A DNA stretch of 64,000 bases from Candidatus Poribacteria bacterium (GTDB lineage: Bacteria; Poribacteria; WGA-4E; WGA-3G). The DNA lies in NCBI GenBank assembly GCA_022825825.1, contig JAJDWA010000072.1, forward strand, positions 62,001-126,000. The letters run 5' to 3'. Positions within the stretch are counted from its first letter, which is position 1; every line of letters begins with the position of its first letter. The notes beneath the pieces were generated by a model. That model was not told the DNA's origin. It did no database searches and saw nothing but the letters and a program-made list of their open reading frames with translations. Of this stretch, positions 1 to 8,901 are shown in pieces. Made by a program: the position numbers and the translations under genes.

Positions 1-104
1 GATCATGGCACAAAAAAGTGCCATCGCGCAGAGAAAAAAGATTTTTCGCATGGTAGATTCCTTTTTATGAAAATGAATGTAGGTAGACTGGCAACCACAT
101 CATG

Positions 105-1082
105 TTAATACGCCTCAAGGTCAATGTCCTCTTCGCTAAACCGGATATGTGCCTGTTTTATTAACGCATCGATTTCTTCCCACTGCTTGCGCGTCTCATC
201 GGTAATTCCGTCCTCATCAAGGGCTTTAGCAAATTCGGTGAGCGTTTTGCTAAACTTATCTTGCATCTCGACATACTCTTCCGTCTGATCAGCATTTTTC
301 GGTGGTTCAAAATCGGAGATCAATTTAGCATAAGCGGCAAGTTTTTTGGCAGCGGCTACCGCGTCTGCTTTTCCCTCGTCCTTTTCAAAATAGTCAACGA
401 CTTTAAAATACTCATCCACCATTAAAATCATGAGTTCCTTTAGGTCCTCAACCTCAGGCAATTCTTCTGGAGGTTCTTCCGGTTGTGGTTTCTTTTCCAC
501 ATCCGTTTTTGGCTTGCGTTTTAGAAATAACGCATAACTCATAACGAGTGTCTTTTTCGGTAGCAGCGCGACCGCTTTTGAAGCCTTTTCTTGCCCCTTA
601 ATAGCGTCAATATCCTCACCGACCTTGAAAGCATCGTCTATTCCTTTACCAACAAATTGCTTGAGAAACTTTTCATCTGCAATCGTATCTGATTCCTTGT
701 GTTCATAGACAGCTACTTTCACAACCTTTCCCTTCATGTTGAGTCCAACGGCACCGTCGATAACGCCACGCGGTCCCTGCACATCAACGAACAACACTAA
801 ACCGAGAGGTCTCTTATTTTCACCAATCGGGATATAAAAAATCGGTTTCTGGTCTTCTTTCCGAAGCTTAGAACCTAATTCTTTTTCAATAGAAGCGATT
901 TTATCTTTTGTAAGCGTTGCACTTCGCTGCACAAATTTTTTCGCTTTCGGGAAGATAGCTTCAAGTTTCTTTCCTGGCCACTCCGTTTCATGTGCATCAC
1001 TCAGTAGTGGCGTAATTACCATCAAGGAAACTATTACAAGCAGAATGCCCGTATAAGACGGACGGTATATTTGGAAAATCAT
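105..1082 (-). CDS. Secreted FMN-binding-domain-like protein
   Basis: About 325 residues. An upstream TTG at 1103 is open, but the ATG at 1082 has AAGGAG six bases before it and is the better start. An N-terminal hydrophobic helix (about residues 8-30) is followed by a mature part that resembles the small FMN-binding domain of RnfG/NosR-type proteins: an alpha/beta stretch with GLNMKGKVVKVAVYEHKES and then DIDAIKGQEKASKAVA. In the family the corresponding place holds the S/T-G-A-T flavinylation motif; here it reads KGQEKAS, so covalent FMN attachment is doubtful. The C-terminal 120 residues are charged and helical and could be a cytochrome c'-like four-helix unit without a visible CXXCH. It is last in a minus-strand run with the His-rich and Cys-rich secreted proteins, but a repeat element separates it from them. 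The fold is an inference from local motifs; function unknown. Confidence 0.6.
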   Translation of the reverse strand: MIFQIYRPSYTGILLVIVSLMVITPLLSDAHETEWPGKKLEAIFPKAKKFVQRSATLTKDKIASIEKELGSKLRKEDQKPIFYIPIGENKRPLGLVLFVDVQGPRGVIDGAVGLNMKGKVVKVAVYEHKESDTIADEKFLKQFVGKGIDDAFKVGEDIDAIKGQEKASKAVALLPKKTLVMSYALFLKRKPKTDVEKKPQPEEPPEELPEVEDLKELMILMVDEYFKVVDYFEKDEGKADAVAAAKKLAAYAKLISDFEPPKNADQTEEYVEMQDKFSKTLTEFAKALDEDGITDETRKQWEEIDALIKQAHIRFSEEDIDLEAY

Positions 1083-1157
1083 CTTTTTCTCCTTATTTTG
1101 CAATATTAGAGTAGGTGGATACCTACCCTACAATTATGGCAGAGATTAGAATTAACG

Positions 1158-1283
1158 CTACATTCCTGAACTGTGAATCAACGCTAAATGCGCGTATGGC
1201 ATTTGGCGGGGGGTACTCCGATTCCCGACTGTTCCTAAGTTCCGTCGCGATTCGGAGATCGCTCCTACAGTTCAGGAATGTAG
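1158..1283. repeat. MITE-like inverted repeat element
   Basis: A perfect 17-bp inverted repeat (CTACATTCCTGAACTGT at 1158-1174 and its complement at 1267-1283) bounds a 126-bp AT/GC-mixed core. Because the element is palindromic, both strands show short open frames that look alike; these are not genes. The right-hand core (1248-1268) recurs exactly, inverted, at 40105-40125, and a related block lies near 63275-63325. It sits between two genes transcribed in the same direction. Confidence 0.75.
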
Positions 1284-1312
1284 AATTATTTCTATAATCC
1301 ACTATAAGTGGT

Positions 1313-2329
1313 TTAGTCTGACTCCTCAACTTTGACCATAAAAGTAGGAAACAGAATTTGATCGTCGTGCTTCAGCTGACCGAAAATCTGATAGACACCT
1401 GGTTTCTTGAATGTCGTCATGAGCATCACTGTAGGGCCAAATTTATCTGGTGTACTCCCTTGATGCTGATGCCCTGTTGTAGGTGTCTTTTTCATTTTAT
1501 GTCCGGCATGCGGATCTTTCTTCACCATTTTACCGTTATGTCCATTCATCGGAACTGTACCATGCGTATGTAGTATACCATCTAAACGGGTACTGACAAT
1601 AGCAAAATGCATTGGTGCGTCCAAAAATGGAACGAGATCGGTAATCGGTTTCCCACCACGCGAAAAATGATAGGTAATATGAACCATTTCGCCTGCTTTA
1701 ATCCGTTCAGGGGCTTTCATTTTCACGTGATACGGGGATGTCCCTTTTTCATCGGTTATGGAAACAGCTTTTGTATACCGATCCCCGCCTTCTTCAGTAT
1801 AACCGAAAACAGCTTTTTCCCGCTGAAAATCTTCAGAAATATCTGCCATCTTCTTTTTACCTGTGACATCTACATACAGATATTTCGCGAATTCAGCATC
1901 TGCTGTCATCACATCAACTGCAAGAATATATCTACCAGCAACGGGAAAAGTAAAGTGCACTGTATAAACACCTTCAAATTCCGCCATCATGTCGCGAGAT
2001 TCAAAATCTTCGGGATGAATATGTCCGAGAGTCTGCAAATTCTCACTCACGATTAGCACATGCAGAATCCGATCATGGTGTACCATAAGGTCAGTAAACG
2101 GTTCACCCTTCGCATCGGTAAGATGGAACATCAGAGTCGTAGGTTTACCGGCCTGAATCTTTTGCGGCTCGGTGTGAAGCTTAACATTTAAGGCAGCAGT
2201 TTTATCAGCCTTATGTGTGTCGTGCTTCTCATGTTGTTCGGCAAAGCCGAGATTTGTAAAAAACAGAGTGGTTACAACGATTGCTATAGTAAAACGAAAA
2301 TTAAAAAACGCGAAAATTCGGGATTGCAT
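1313..2329 (-). CDS. Secreted His-rich YtkA/FixH-like protein
   Basis: 338 residues with a signal peptide (hydrophobic residues about 10-30, cleavage after GFAE). The mature protein begins with a His-rich tract (EQHEKHDTHK). Two beta-sandwich units of YtkA/FixH type follow, about residues 48-155 and 200-335. Each has a TLMFHLTD- or VHITYHFS-like strand, then HDRILHVLIVSENL or APMHFAIVSTRL, and then a H-x-H or H-x-H-G site (GHIHPEDF, LHTHGTVPM). A further His/Lys loop (HAGHKMKKTPTTGHQHQG) lies near residue 290. The repeated His sites suggest periplasmic metal (copper-like) binding; this is inference. The ATG at 2329 has a good GGAGG seven bases upstream. It follows the Cys-rich protein gene and precedes the FMN-binding-like gene, so a metal or redox role for the cluster is plausible. 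Confidence 0.6.
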   Translation of the reverse strand: MQSRIFAFFNFRFTIAIVVTTLFFTNLGFAEQHEKHDTHKADKTAALNVKLHTEPQKIQAGKPTTLMFHLTDAKGEPFTDLMVHHDRILHVLIVSENLQTLGHIHPEDFESRDMMAEFEGVYTVHFTFPVAGRYILAVDVMTADAEFAKYLYVDVTGKKKMADISEDFQREKAVFGYTEEGGDRYTKAVSITDEKGTSPYHVKMKAPERIKAGEMVHITYHFSRGGKPITDLVPFLDAPMHFAIVSTRLDGILHTHGTVPMNGHNGKMVKKDPHAGHKMKKTPTTGHQHQGSTPDKFGPTVMLMTTFKKPGVYQIFGQLKHDDQILFPTFMVKVEESD

Positions 2330-2455
2330 TTTAATTCCTCCATAATATTAACCCGTAAAAAGTTAAGTATAAATTCAAATAGATCAATTTCCCGTTGCCT
2401 CACACAAGGCAGGGAAAAGAAATCGTTCAGATAATTTAGAATTAGTTGAAATTAC

Positions 2456-2893
2456 TTAAGAGTGGGTATAGGGAGGACCGCGACGGGATATGTCGCTATT
2501 TAAGAAAGAGGTAAATAGCTTAGGTGGTGATGGGAGATAAAGTAATTTCTTCTGAGTAGTTGGCAAAATTGCAGAGGATGGAACAATAGATACGATTTGG
2601 TGTGTTAACGATTCACGGATAGCGTCTCCATTATATGAATCTGCGGGCAGAATAAGTTCTGAGTTATCCAGACAGCACGTTGACTCGCTTTCTGGTAATG
2701 CTTCAGATTCGTCTGTGGTATCTGTATTCGTTTTATGGCAACAAGATGAACCGGTTTCAGTATGCGTTATCTGTTTTTCAGGTGCGCTTCCACACGAGAT
2801 TTGTCCAAAAGCCTCACAGAATAGTGGGCATACAGAATGAACACAGATCAATACCGCAAATAAGATGGGAAATTGCCAATGTTTTCGTAACAT
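2456..2893 (-). CDS. Small secreted Cys-rich protein (DUF2946-like)
   Basis: About 145 residues from the ATG at 2893; a TTG at 2920 is open but has no ribosome site. An N-terminal hydrophobic segment ends in SVCPLFCEAFGQISCG, and the mature part has two CC pairs (GSSCCHKT and STCCLDN). The C-terminus ends in SRRGPPYTHS. Short secreted proteins with CC/His motifs and an RGPP tail resemble DUF2946-type proteins found beside copper-handling genes, but the match is only in style. A consensus promoter at 2953-2982 drives this gene, the first of the minus-strand cluster. Confidence 0.45.
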   Translation of the reverse strand: MLRKHWQFPILFAVLICVHSVCPLFCEAFGQISCGSAPEKQITHTETGSSCCHKTNTDTTDESEALPESESTCCLDNSELILPADSYNGDAIRESLTHQIVSIVPSSAILPTTQKKLLYLPSPPKLFTSFLNSDISRRGPPYTHS

Positions 2894-2952
2894 TGCTCGA
2901 TTGCTCCGTTGTTTCGTCAAAAGATAGGTAGCGAATTAATACTTCTAAGGAT

Positions 2953-2982
2953 ATTATACACCAAAACTCAAAAAAGTTGCAA
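2953..2982 (-). promoter_or_regulatory. Sigma70-type promoter of the minus-strand cluster
   Basis: Reading the minus strand, TTGCAA (2977-2982) and TATAAT (2953-2958) are separated by 18 bases. It lies back to back with the msrP promoter in the divergent region. Confidence 0.6.
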
Positions 2983-3012
2983 GAAAAATTAGAGCACAGT
3001 ATACAAAAAGGA

Positions 3013-3041
3013 TTGCACTTCGGACATGAAACCTGTATAAT
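3013..3041 (+). promoter_or_regulatory. Sigma70-type promoter of msrP
   Basis: TTGCAC (3013-3018), 17-base spacer, TATAAT (3036-3041), about 75 bases before the msrP start codon. Confidence 0.65.
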
Positions 3042-3115
3042 TTGAATAATAAAAAAGAAAATAGATGAAATTGCCGTAGTTTAAATTGTAAATACTCACC
3101 GTATAGGAGATTCCC

Positions 3116-4075
3116 ATGGCATATATAAAGATCCCCAAGGGATGGGAAATCCCAGAAAACCAAGTAACACCTGAATCAGTTTATATTAACCGTAGAAAGT
3201 TTATCAAAGAGCTTGGTATAGTAGGTGCTGGAGCATTGTCGCTTTTCGGTTCAAGTGCTTGCGCACAAGATAGCAGGGTTGCAAAACAACTTAAACCCTA
3301 TCAAGCACAGACTCTTGAGGCTAAAAAGAACGAAGAATTTACCGTCGCACGGAAGCAAACTGATGAAATCATCGCAGCAACTTACAACAACTTCTATGAG
3401 TTTACAGGTTCGAAAACTACCGTTTGGAGACGGGTTGAAAAGTTTAAAACGCGCCCGTGGGAAATTGAAATATCCGGACTCGTAGAAAAACCGATGACTT
3501 TAGATGTGGATGACCTAATTAAACAGATGCCTATAGAAGAGAGGGTATATCGTTTTCGGTGTGTTGAAACGTGGGCAATGGTAGTGCCGTGGATCGGCTT
3601 TCCGATGAAGGCGCTGCTTGAAAAAGTCCAACCGAAATCTGATGCGAAATATGTGAAGATGACCACGTTTTTGGATCCCGATGTGGCATCTCAGCAAAAC
3701 AATTTCCGTTATCCGTGGCCCTATGTTGAAGGATTAACACTCGCAGAAGCGATGAACGATCTAACACTTTTAGTTGTTGGCATTTATGGGCATATTTTAC
3801 CGCCACAACACGGCGCGCCTATTCGACTAATTGTGCCGTGGAAATATGGGTTTAAGAGCATCAAATCTATTGTCAGTATAGAACTAACCGATAGGAAACC
3901 TCGAACCTTTTGGAACATTATCCTTCCCAGAGAATACGGTTTTGAAGCAAATGTTAATCCGAATGTTCCGCATCCGCGCTGGTCGCAAGCTACTGAGTGG
4001 ATGATTGGCACCAGGGAGAGACACCCAACGGTTATCTACAACGGTTACGGTGACACTGTCGCGCATCTTTACTAA
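3116..4075 (+). CDS. msrP: Protein-methionine-sulfoxide reductase catalytic subunit MsrP
   Basis: 319 residues, collinear with E. coli MsrP (YedY), the molybdopterin enzyme that repairs oxidised methionines in periplasmic proteins. The N-terminus carries a Tat signal (RRKFIKEL at 26-33, then a hydrophobic stretch ending in SACAQ). The Mo-ligating cysteine is C149 in YRFRCVETWAMVVPWIG. Further family blocks are YNNFYEF, TRPWEIEISG, YPWPYVEGLTLAEAM, LPPQHGAPIRLIVPWKYGFK, SIKSIVSIE and HPRWSQATE. The ATG has AGGAG seven bases upstream. The usual membrane partner MsrQ is not next to it; the neighbours are a repeat element and serpin genes, so electrons must come from a gene elsewhere or another donor. 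Confidence 0.95.
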   Translation: MAYIKIPKGWEIPENQVTPESVYINRRKFIKELGIVGAGALSLFGSSACAQDSRVAKQLKPYQAQTLEAKKNEEFTVARKQTDEIIAATYNNFYEFTGSKTTVWRRVEKFKTRPWEIEISGLVEKPMTLDVDDLIKQMPIEERVYRFRCVETWAMVVPWIGFPMKALLEKVQPKSDAKYVKMTTFLDPDVASQQNNFRYPWPYVEGLTLAEAMNDLTLLVVGIYGHILPPQHGAPIRLIVPWKYGFKSIKSIVSIELTDRKPRTFWNIILPREYGFEANVNPNVPHPRWSQATEWMIGTRERHPTVIYNGYGDTVAHLY

Positions 4076-4076
4076 T

Positions 4077-4311
4077 CAGGACTTACGCAATGTACTCAAA
4101 AGTCCCACTGATAAGGGGATTTAGGGGGTTAAATCACTGAAATAAGGCATTTTAACCCCCTACCCCCCTTATATGAAGTTTAAATAAATATTTCGGTAAT
4201 TTCATAATTATATCCAGTGCGGTTAGGAAACCGCACCTACCGGGCCTGAGAAAATAAATATTACCGAATTAATAAATTAATCTTCATTAAAGGGGGAATG
4301 CGTAAGTCCTG
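4077..4311. repeat. Nested inverted-repeat element, family A inside an outer repeat
   Basis: The outer ends are CAGGACTTACGCA (4077-4089) and its complement (4299-4311). Inside lies a 115-bp block (4173-4287) that starts ATGAAGTTTAAATAAATA and ends in TTAATCTTCAT. This block recurs inverted at 54166-54281 with only about six differences, and in interrupted form at 56521-56923. Its centre is the hairpin GTGCGGTTAGGAAACCGCAC. It fills the msrP-serpin gap; no gene is visible here. Confidence 0.8.
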
Positions 4312-4333
4312 CTAATAAAATAGGAGACAATTT

Positions 4334-5620
4334 ATGATCAAAATAAAGCATCAAAACCTTAATAAATTAAGCATTATTCTTGTGATGTTTGGATTAGTAC
4401 TATTTATCTGCACTGGCTGCGAACGTGACACAGATTTTCAAAATAAGGTGCCTTTGCCTGGCACTATTAATCCAGATGTTGTTACGGCTAACACCAAATT
4501 TGGCTTTAACCTGTTCAACGAAATCAGAAAAACTGATCAGGATAAGAATATTTTTATCTCACCGTTTAGTGTTTCAGTTGCCTTGGCAATGACGTTAAAC
4601 GGTGCAGCGGGTGAAACCGAGCAAGCGATGATAAATACATTGCAACTACAAAACATAGACACCGAAGCGATTAACCCAGACTACGCGCAACTGCAGCAAA
4701 CACTTCTATCATCAGACCCTAAAGTAAAACTCACAATTGCAAACTCACTGTGGACTCGCCAAGGTTACACATTCAATCCAAATTTCCTGCAGCGAAATAC
4801 CGAATTTTTCGATGCAGAAATCTCAACACTTGATTTTTTGGATCCAAATTCTGTTCATACAATTAATCAATGGGTAAATACCAATACGAAAGGTAAGATT
4901 CCAAAAATTCTGGAACGAATATCCTCGGAGGAGGTATTATTTCTGATTAATGCAATCTATTTTAAAGGATCGTGGCAAACAGAATTTGATCCATCTAACA
5001 CGCGCGACAAAACCTTTTACCTCGCAACTGGTGACAGCAAGCAAGTCCCGATGATGTCAAGGACGGGTGGTTACCCGTATTACCAGGGAGAAAATTTTCA
5101 AGCAGTCAGTCTCCCTTATGGCGATGGAAAGGTAAGTATGTACATCTTCCTCCCGTCCCGGGCTTCCGACTTTAATACCTTTTTAGAAAGCTTGAACGCA
5201 GAGAGTTGGGAAAATTGGGTTTCACAGTTACAGATACAGAAAGTGAGGGTCCAAATTCCAAAATTTAAATTAAAATATGGAATAGGTCTTACCGACGTTT
5301 TGAAAGTGCTCGGTATGGGCGTAGCGTTTAACCCAGTCCTCGCAGATTTCAGTCGGATGGTGCCTACAGGGGTATCTTTTGGTGGTGATTTGTTTATCAC
5401 GAGAGTTACACATGGAGCGATTGTTGAAGTAGACGAAAAAGGCACTGTAGCTGCCGCTGTGACATTTGTTGGTGCTGGTGCTGGTATCACATCAGTCCCT
5501 CCGCCCCCACCAGAATTCATTGCCGACCGTCCTTTTTTCTTTGCGATTCGTGATAACGAGACAAAAACGGTGTTATTTATGGGTACTGTCCTGGACCCGT
5601 CCTCCGAGGATCCTCAATAG
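4334..5620 (+). CDS. Lipoprotein serpin 1
   Basis: 428 residues. The signal peptide ends in a lipobox (LFICTGC), so the protein is probably lipid-anchored outside the cytoplasm. The rest is a full-length serpin: NIFISPFSVSVALAMTLNGA, NSLWTRQGYTFNPNFL, INQWVNTNTKGKIPKIL, LINAIYFKGSWQTEFDP and the C-terminal RPFFFAIRDNETKTVLFMG. The hinge EKGTVAAAV keeps the small residues needed for loop insertion, which argues for an inhibitory serpin that traps serine or cysteine proteases. The reactive loop then reads TFVGAGAGITSV, Gly/Ala-rich, and is extended by a run of five prolines. Counting from the hinge glutamate as P17 puts P1 near the second or third glycine, suggesting an elastase- or subtilisin-like target; this is inference. 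It pairs with a second serpin 93 bases downstream. Confidence 0.93.
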   Translation: MIKIKHQNLNKLSIILVMFGLVLFICTGCERDTDFQNKVPLPGTINPDVVTANTKFGFNLFNEIRKTDQDKNIFISPFSVSVALAMTLNGAAGETEQAMINTLQLQNIDTEAINPDYAQLQQTLLSSDPKVKLTIANSLWTRQGYTFNPNFLQRNTEFFDAEISTLDFLDPNSVHTINQWVNTNTKGKIPKILERISSEEVLFLINAIYFKGSWQTEFDPSNTRDKTFYLATGDSKQVPMMSRTGGYPYYQGENFQAVSLPYGDGKVSMYIFLPSRASDFNTFLESLNAESWENWVSQLQIQKVRVQIPKFKLKYGIGLTDVLKVLGMGVAFNPVLADFSRMVPTGVSFGGDLFITRVTHGAIVEVDEKGTVAAAVTFVGAGAGITSVPPPPPEFIADRPFFFAIRDNETKTVLFMGTVLDPSSEDPQ

Positions 5621-5713
5621 AATAACTATGATTCAACCCAAATTGTGCACTCAATAGACTTTACTGTAAAACAGGCAATGTGGCAAACCAATCCTTTGAG
5701 ATGGAGGAAATAA

Positions 5714-6967
5714 ATGAATAGCAAGCAAATATTCGGAAAAATCGCATTAACTTTGATGACTCTCGTATTTCTATTATTTATTGGATGTTTTGAGTCTATT
5801 TTGGACATACTAAACCAAAAGGGTGACGAATCTATAGTTACTCCGATTGATTCCAGCGTCCCGATAGCAAACACTGAATTTGGCTTTAACCTATTTAATA
5901 CGATTTGGGAAACTGAACAGGATAAGAATATTTTTATCTCTCCGTTTAGCGTTTCTGTTGCCTTGACAATGACGTTAAACGGCGCAGCTGGTGAAACTGA
6001 GCAAGCGATGATTGATACATTGCAACTACAAGGTATAGACACCGATTCCATTAACTCCAGTTACGCGCAATTACAACAGGCACTTCAGACATCAGCCCCG
6101 AAAGTCACACTTACAATTGCGAACTCGCTATGGGGAAACAAAGGGGTTTCGTTCAACCCTAATTTTCTGCAGCGCAACACCCAATTTTTCAACGCTGAAA
6201 TCTCAATACTTGATTTTTTGAACCCAAATTCTCTAACTACAATTAATCAGTGGGTAAATGACAGGACAAACGGTAAGATTCCCAAAATTCTTGATGAGAT
6301 TGAATCGAATGCCGTGTTATTCCTGATTAATGCAATCTACTTCAAAGGATCGTGGCAAACAGAATTTGATCCGTCAAACACGCGCGACGGGACGTTCCAT
6401 CTCGCAAACGGCAGCAAAAAACAGGTCCCAATGATGTTTCGATCAGGACGTTATTCCCATTACCGCGAAGATGCCTTCCAAGCCGTTAACCTCCCTTATG
6501 GTGATGGGCGGATAAGTATGTACATCTTCCTCCCCGCTCGCAATTCTGACCTAAACACCTTTTTAGAAACTTTAACCCCAGAGAAGTGGGAAAATTGGAT
6601 GTCACAGTTTCGCGAGCAGCAATTGGCACTCAGGATCCCAAAATTCAAATTGGAATATGGTACAAAAGAGCTTAACGACGCGCTGACGGCACTCGGTATG
6701 GGTATAGCCTTTGAGCAAAATCGGGCAGATTTTAGTCGTATGGCGTCTTTAGAAGATTTAGGGGCAAATCTGTATATTGATAAAGTTTCCCATAAAACTT
6801 TCATTGAGGTTAATGAAGAAGGGACTGAAGCTGCCGCTGTAACTATTGTTGGGATCGTAAAAACCAGTCTTCCACCAGAATTTACTGCTGATCGACCATT
6901 TTTCTTTGCGATTCGTGATAACGAAACAGGAACGGTGCTGTTTATGGGCACCGTCGTGGACCCATAG
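5714..6967 (+). CDS. Lipoprotein serpin 2
   Basis: 417 residues, clearly a tandem duplicate of serpin 1, with nearly the same SPFSVSVAL, NAIYFKGSWQTEFDP and RPFFFAIRDNETGTVLFMG blocks. The lipobox is LFIGC. The hinge is EEGTEAAAV, closer to the inhibitory consensus than in serpin 1. The reactive loop is different and shorter (TIVGIVKTSLPPEF), with a lysine and threonine at about P2-P1, which could direct it to trypsin-like proteases. Ribosome site GGAGG lies six bases before the ATG. The two scaffolds with divergent loops suggest that the pair covers two protease specificities. The HExxH peptidase gene starts only 14 bases after its stop. Confidence 0.93.
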   Translation: MNSKQIFGKIALTLMTLVFLLFIGCFESILDILNQKGDESIVTPIDSSVPIANTEFGFNLFNTIWETEQDKNIFISPFSVSVALTMTLNGAAGETEQAMIDTLQLQGIDTDSINSSYAQLQQALQTSAPKVTLTIANSLWGNKGVSFNPNFLQRNTQFFNAEISILDFLNPNSLTTINQWVNDRTNGKIPKILDEIESNAVLFLINAIYFKGSWQTEFDPSNTRDGTFHLANGSKKQVPMMFRSGRYSHYREDAFQAVNLPYGDGRISMYIFLPARNSDLNTFLETLTPEKWENWMSQFREQQLALRIPKFKLEYGTKELNDALTALGMGIAFEQNRADFSRMASLEDLGANLYIDKVSHKTFIEVNEEGTEAAAVTIVGIVKTSLPPEFTADRPFFFAIRDNETGTVLFMGTVVDP

Positions 6968-6981
6968 GTGGAACATGTGTG

Positions 6982-7899
6982 ATGATTCGGATGAAAAATG
7001 TTGTTTTTCTTATATTGCTTTTGCCCATTTTTTCTACAACTGCCTCGTGGGAATCATCGGAAAGTACACATTTCAGCGTCTACTACCAAGAAAATACGGT
7101 GGACCCAGCGTCAATTCTTAAGATTGCCGAAGAATTTTATGCCGAATTACCACGGATAACAAATCACATTCCAACTGAAACAATTAAAATTTGGATATGT
7201 GATACAGAAAAAGAGTTTCAGGCTTTTGTTCATGCGCCGATTCAAGATTGGGCGGTTGGATGTGCTTTTCCGTTGAGTCGGCGCATCATCATCCAAAACC
7301 CGTCCCAGATAGCGTTAGCAGAACTCCAGTTAGCGCAAGTGCTTCGGCACGAAATAGCGCATGTGCTTTTTGGACAATATACGCGAAAAGCAGTCAAAGG
7401 AATTCCGTTATGGTTTGTAGAAGGTATTGCTATCCACTTCTCAAAGGAGTGGGTACCGGGCCGCCACGAAACTTTACTGAAAAACGTTTTTACAAAATCC
7501 ATTATGCCGCTCCACGAATTAACAAAAAAATTTCCGCTTTCATCACCAGGTGCAGATTTGGCTTATGCCCAAAGCCAGGACGCACTCCGTTGGTTTGTTA
7601 AAGTCAATGGTAGCGAGGCCCTATGGTCAATTATTGATAAACTGCATACTGGAATGAATCTCAATGCTGCTTTTGACGCAGTTCTTGGTTATAATCTTGA
7701 TACTTTTGATAAACTGTGGCGAGAATCTTTACCGCAACGTTATCATTGGGCAGCCCTTTTGTCCAGTTCCTATGTTTTTTGGGGTGGTCTCGGAGGACTA
7801 TTCCTTCTTACTTATTTCGTCTGTTGGAATCGTAGGCGAAAACAACTCAACAAACTTGCACAACAAGAAGAAATGGTAGACCCATTCTTCAGAGAGTAA
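6982..7899 (+). CDS. Membrane-anchored peptidase MA-like metalloprotease
   Basis: About 305 residues. A GTG at 6979 is also open; the ATGs at 6982 and 6991 are better starts. A signal peptide (VVFLILLLPIFSTTAS) precedes a gluzincin domain of the peptidase MA type. The zinc motif is LRHEIAHVLFG (HEIAH at about residues 127-131), and about 25 residues later LWFVEGIAIHF provides the third ligand glutamate. A C-terminal transmembrane helix (about residues 258-280, GGLGGLFLLTYFVC) is followed by a basic tail WNRRRKQ, so the catalytic domain faces outside. It sits directly behind two serpins, although serpins inhibit serine or cysteine proteases, not this class. The phosphoesterase gene begins four bases after its stop. 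Confidence 0.8.
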   Translation: MIRMKNVVFLILLLPIFSTTASWESSESTHFSVYYQENTVDPASILKIAEEFYAELPRITNHIPTETIKIWICDTEKEFQAFVHAPIQDWAVGCAFPLSRRIIIQNPSQIALAELQLAQVLRHEIAHVLFGQYTRKAVKGIPLWFVEGIAIHFSKEWVPGRHETLLKNVFTKSIMPLHELTKKFPLSSPGADLAYAQSQDALRWFVKVNGSEALWSIIDKLHTGMNLNAAFDAVLGYNLDTFDKLWRESLPQRYHWAALLSSSYVFWGGLGGLFLLTYFVCWNRRRKQLNKLAQQEEMVDPFFRE

Positions 7900-7903
7900 A
7901 ACA

Positions 7904-8881
7904 ATGAACAGTACCCTAATTCACACAACGCTTTTGTTTTTCTGTTTCACAATGATAGCAACCGCACAACCTAAACATATTTCACAATATCCTAATCAAC
8001 TTACACGCGATGGTCATATTATTGTTTTACCTGACCACGGCACTGTCTATATTGTCTCTGATCTACACGCGCATTGGAACGATTTTAATCAGTGGTTACA
8101 ACAAACCCGACTTGTTGAACGTATCCAAGCGGGTGAGGATGTTTACGGTATAATGCTCGGAGATTCAATTGACTATAAACCCGATGAAGAACCTAAGCCT
8201 CCTTTCGGCGATGTCCAAATAGTTAACCGCGTGATTGAGATACAGCGGCAACTTGGAGATAAAGGCAATAGACTCATCTATATTAGAGGAAACCATGAAT
8301 TCGCAGCAGCAGATACCTACGCTATGATGAAAAAGCATGGAATGACAGATCAAAATCGTTCGGCATTTATTCGGAAATTGTACAACAGTATAAACGGTAG
8401 TTACTATAAACAGTTTAATTTTATTGAGCGGATGACCGATACACACTTCAATTTCCTGACTAATCTTCCAACAGTCGTCGTTGGCAAAAATGGTTTTGTT
8501 GCCGTTCACGCAGGACCAGCGCGTTCTATTATAAGTTTAGAAGATCTCATAGACCCCGGCCCCAAAACACTTGACGAGTTACTTTGGGACAGGCCAGCTG
8601 CCGTACTTGGTGGTAGATATACATTGAAACATACTGAAAATTTTCTAAAGTTCCTCAATGCTAAATTTCTTGTCGTTGGACATACACCTATCGGTTATTT
8701 TCCACGAAAATATATTAAGGATGGAGTCGCCCGACTTGGCGGCAAACAACTCATTTTTTCTACTGGTTACGGTGGGCTTCGTGGCGGACAAACCTATATC
8801 GAAATTGACTTAGCCAAAACGTATGCTTCTGTTGATGAGCTAAAATTTGGTGTTAATATTCACCCACTCTATCCGAAATAG
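7904..8881 (+). CDS. Secreted calcineurin-like (PPP-type) phosphoesterase
   Basis: 325 residues with a signal peptide (about 1-22). The metallophosphatase motifs are all present in order: VSDLHAHWNDF (D-x-H), MLGDSIDY (GD), IRGNHEFA (GNHE), AVHAGPARS and VVGHTPIGYF. The RGNHE and GHTP spacing is that of the PPP group (bis(5'-nucleosyl)-tetraphosphatase or Ser/Thr phosphatases). Substrate unknown; the signal peptide suggests an extracytoplasmic one. Tightly coupled to the peptidase gene upstream (4 bases) and followed after 20 bases by a TPR protein gene. Confidence 0.85.
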   Translation: MNSTLIHTTLLFFCFTMIATAQPKHISQYPNQLTRDGHIIVLPDHGTVYIVSDLHAHWNDFNQWLQQTRLVERIQAGEDVYGIMLGDSIDYKPDEEPKPPFGDVQIVNRVIEIQRQLGDKGNRLIYIRGNHEFAAADTYAMMKKHGMTDQNRSAFIRKLYNSINGSYYKQFNFIERMTDTHFNFLTNLPTVVVGKNGFVAVHAGPARSIISLEDLIDPGPKTLDELLWDRPAAVLGGRYTLKHTENFLKFLNAKFLVVGHTPIGYFPRKYIKDGVARLGGKQLIFSTGYGGLRGGQTYIEIDLAKTYASVDELKFGVNIHPLYPK

Positions 8882-8901
8882 TACAAGAAGAGTCTTATTA
8901 T

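Noticed and set aside
1115..1329. Short open frames on both strands
   Set aside because: They arise from the palindromic repeat element and mirror each other; no ribosome site.
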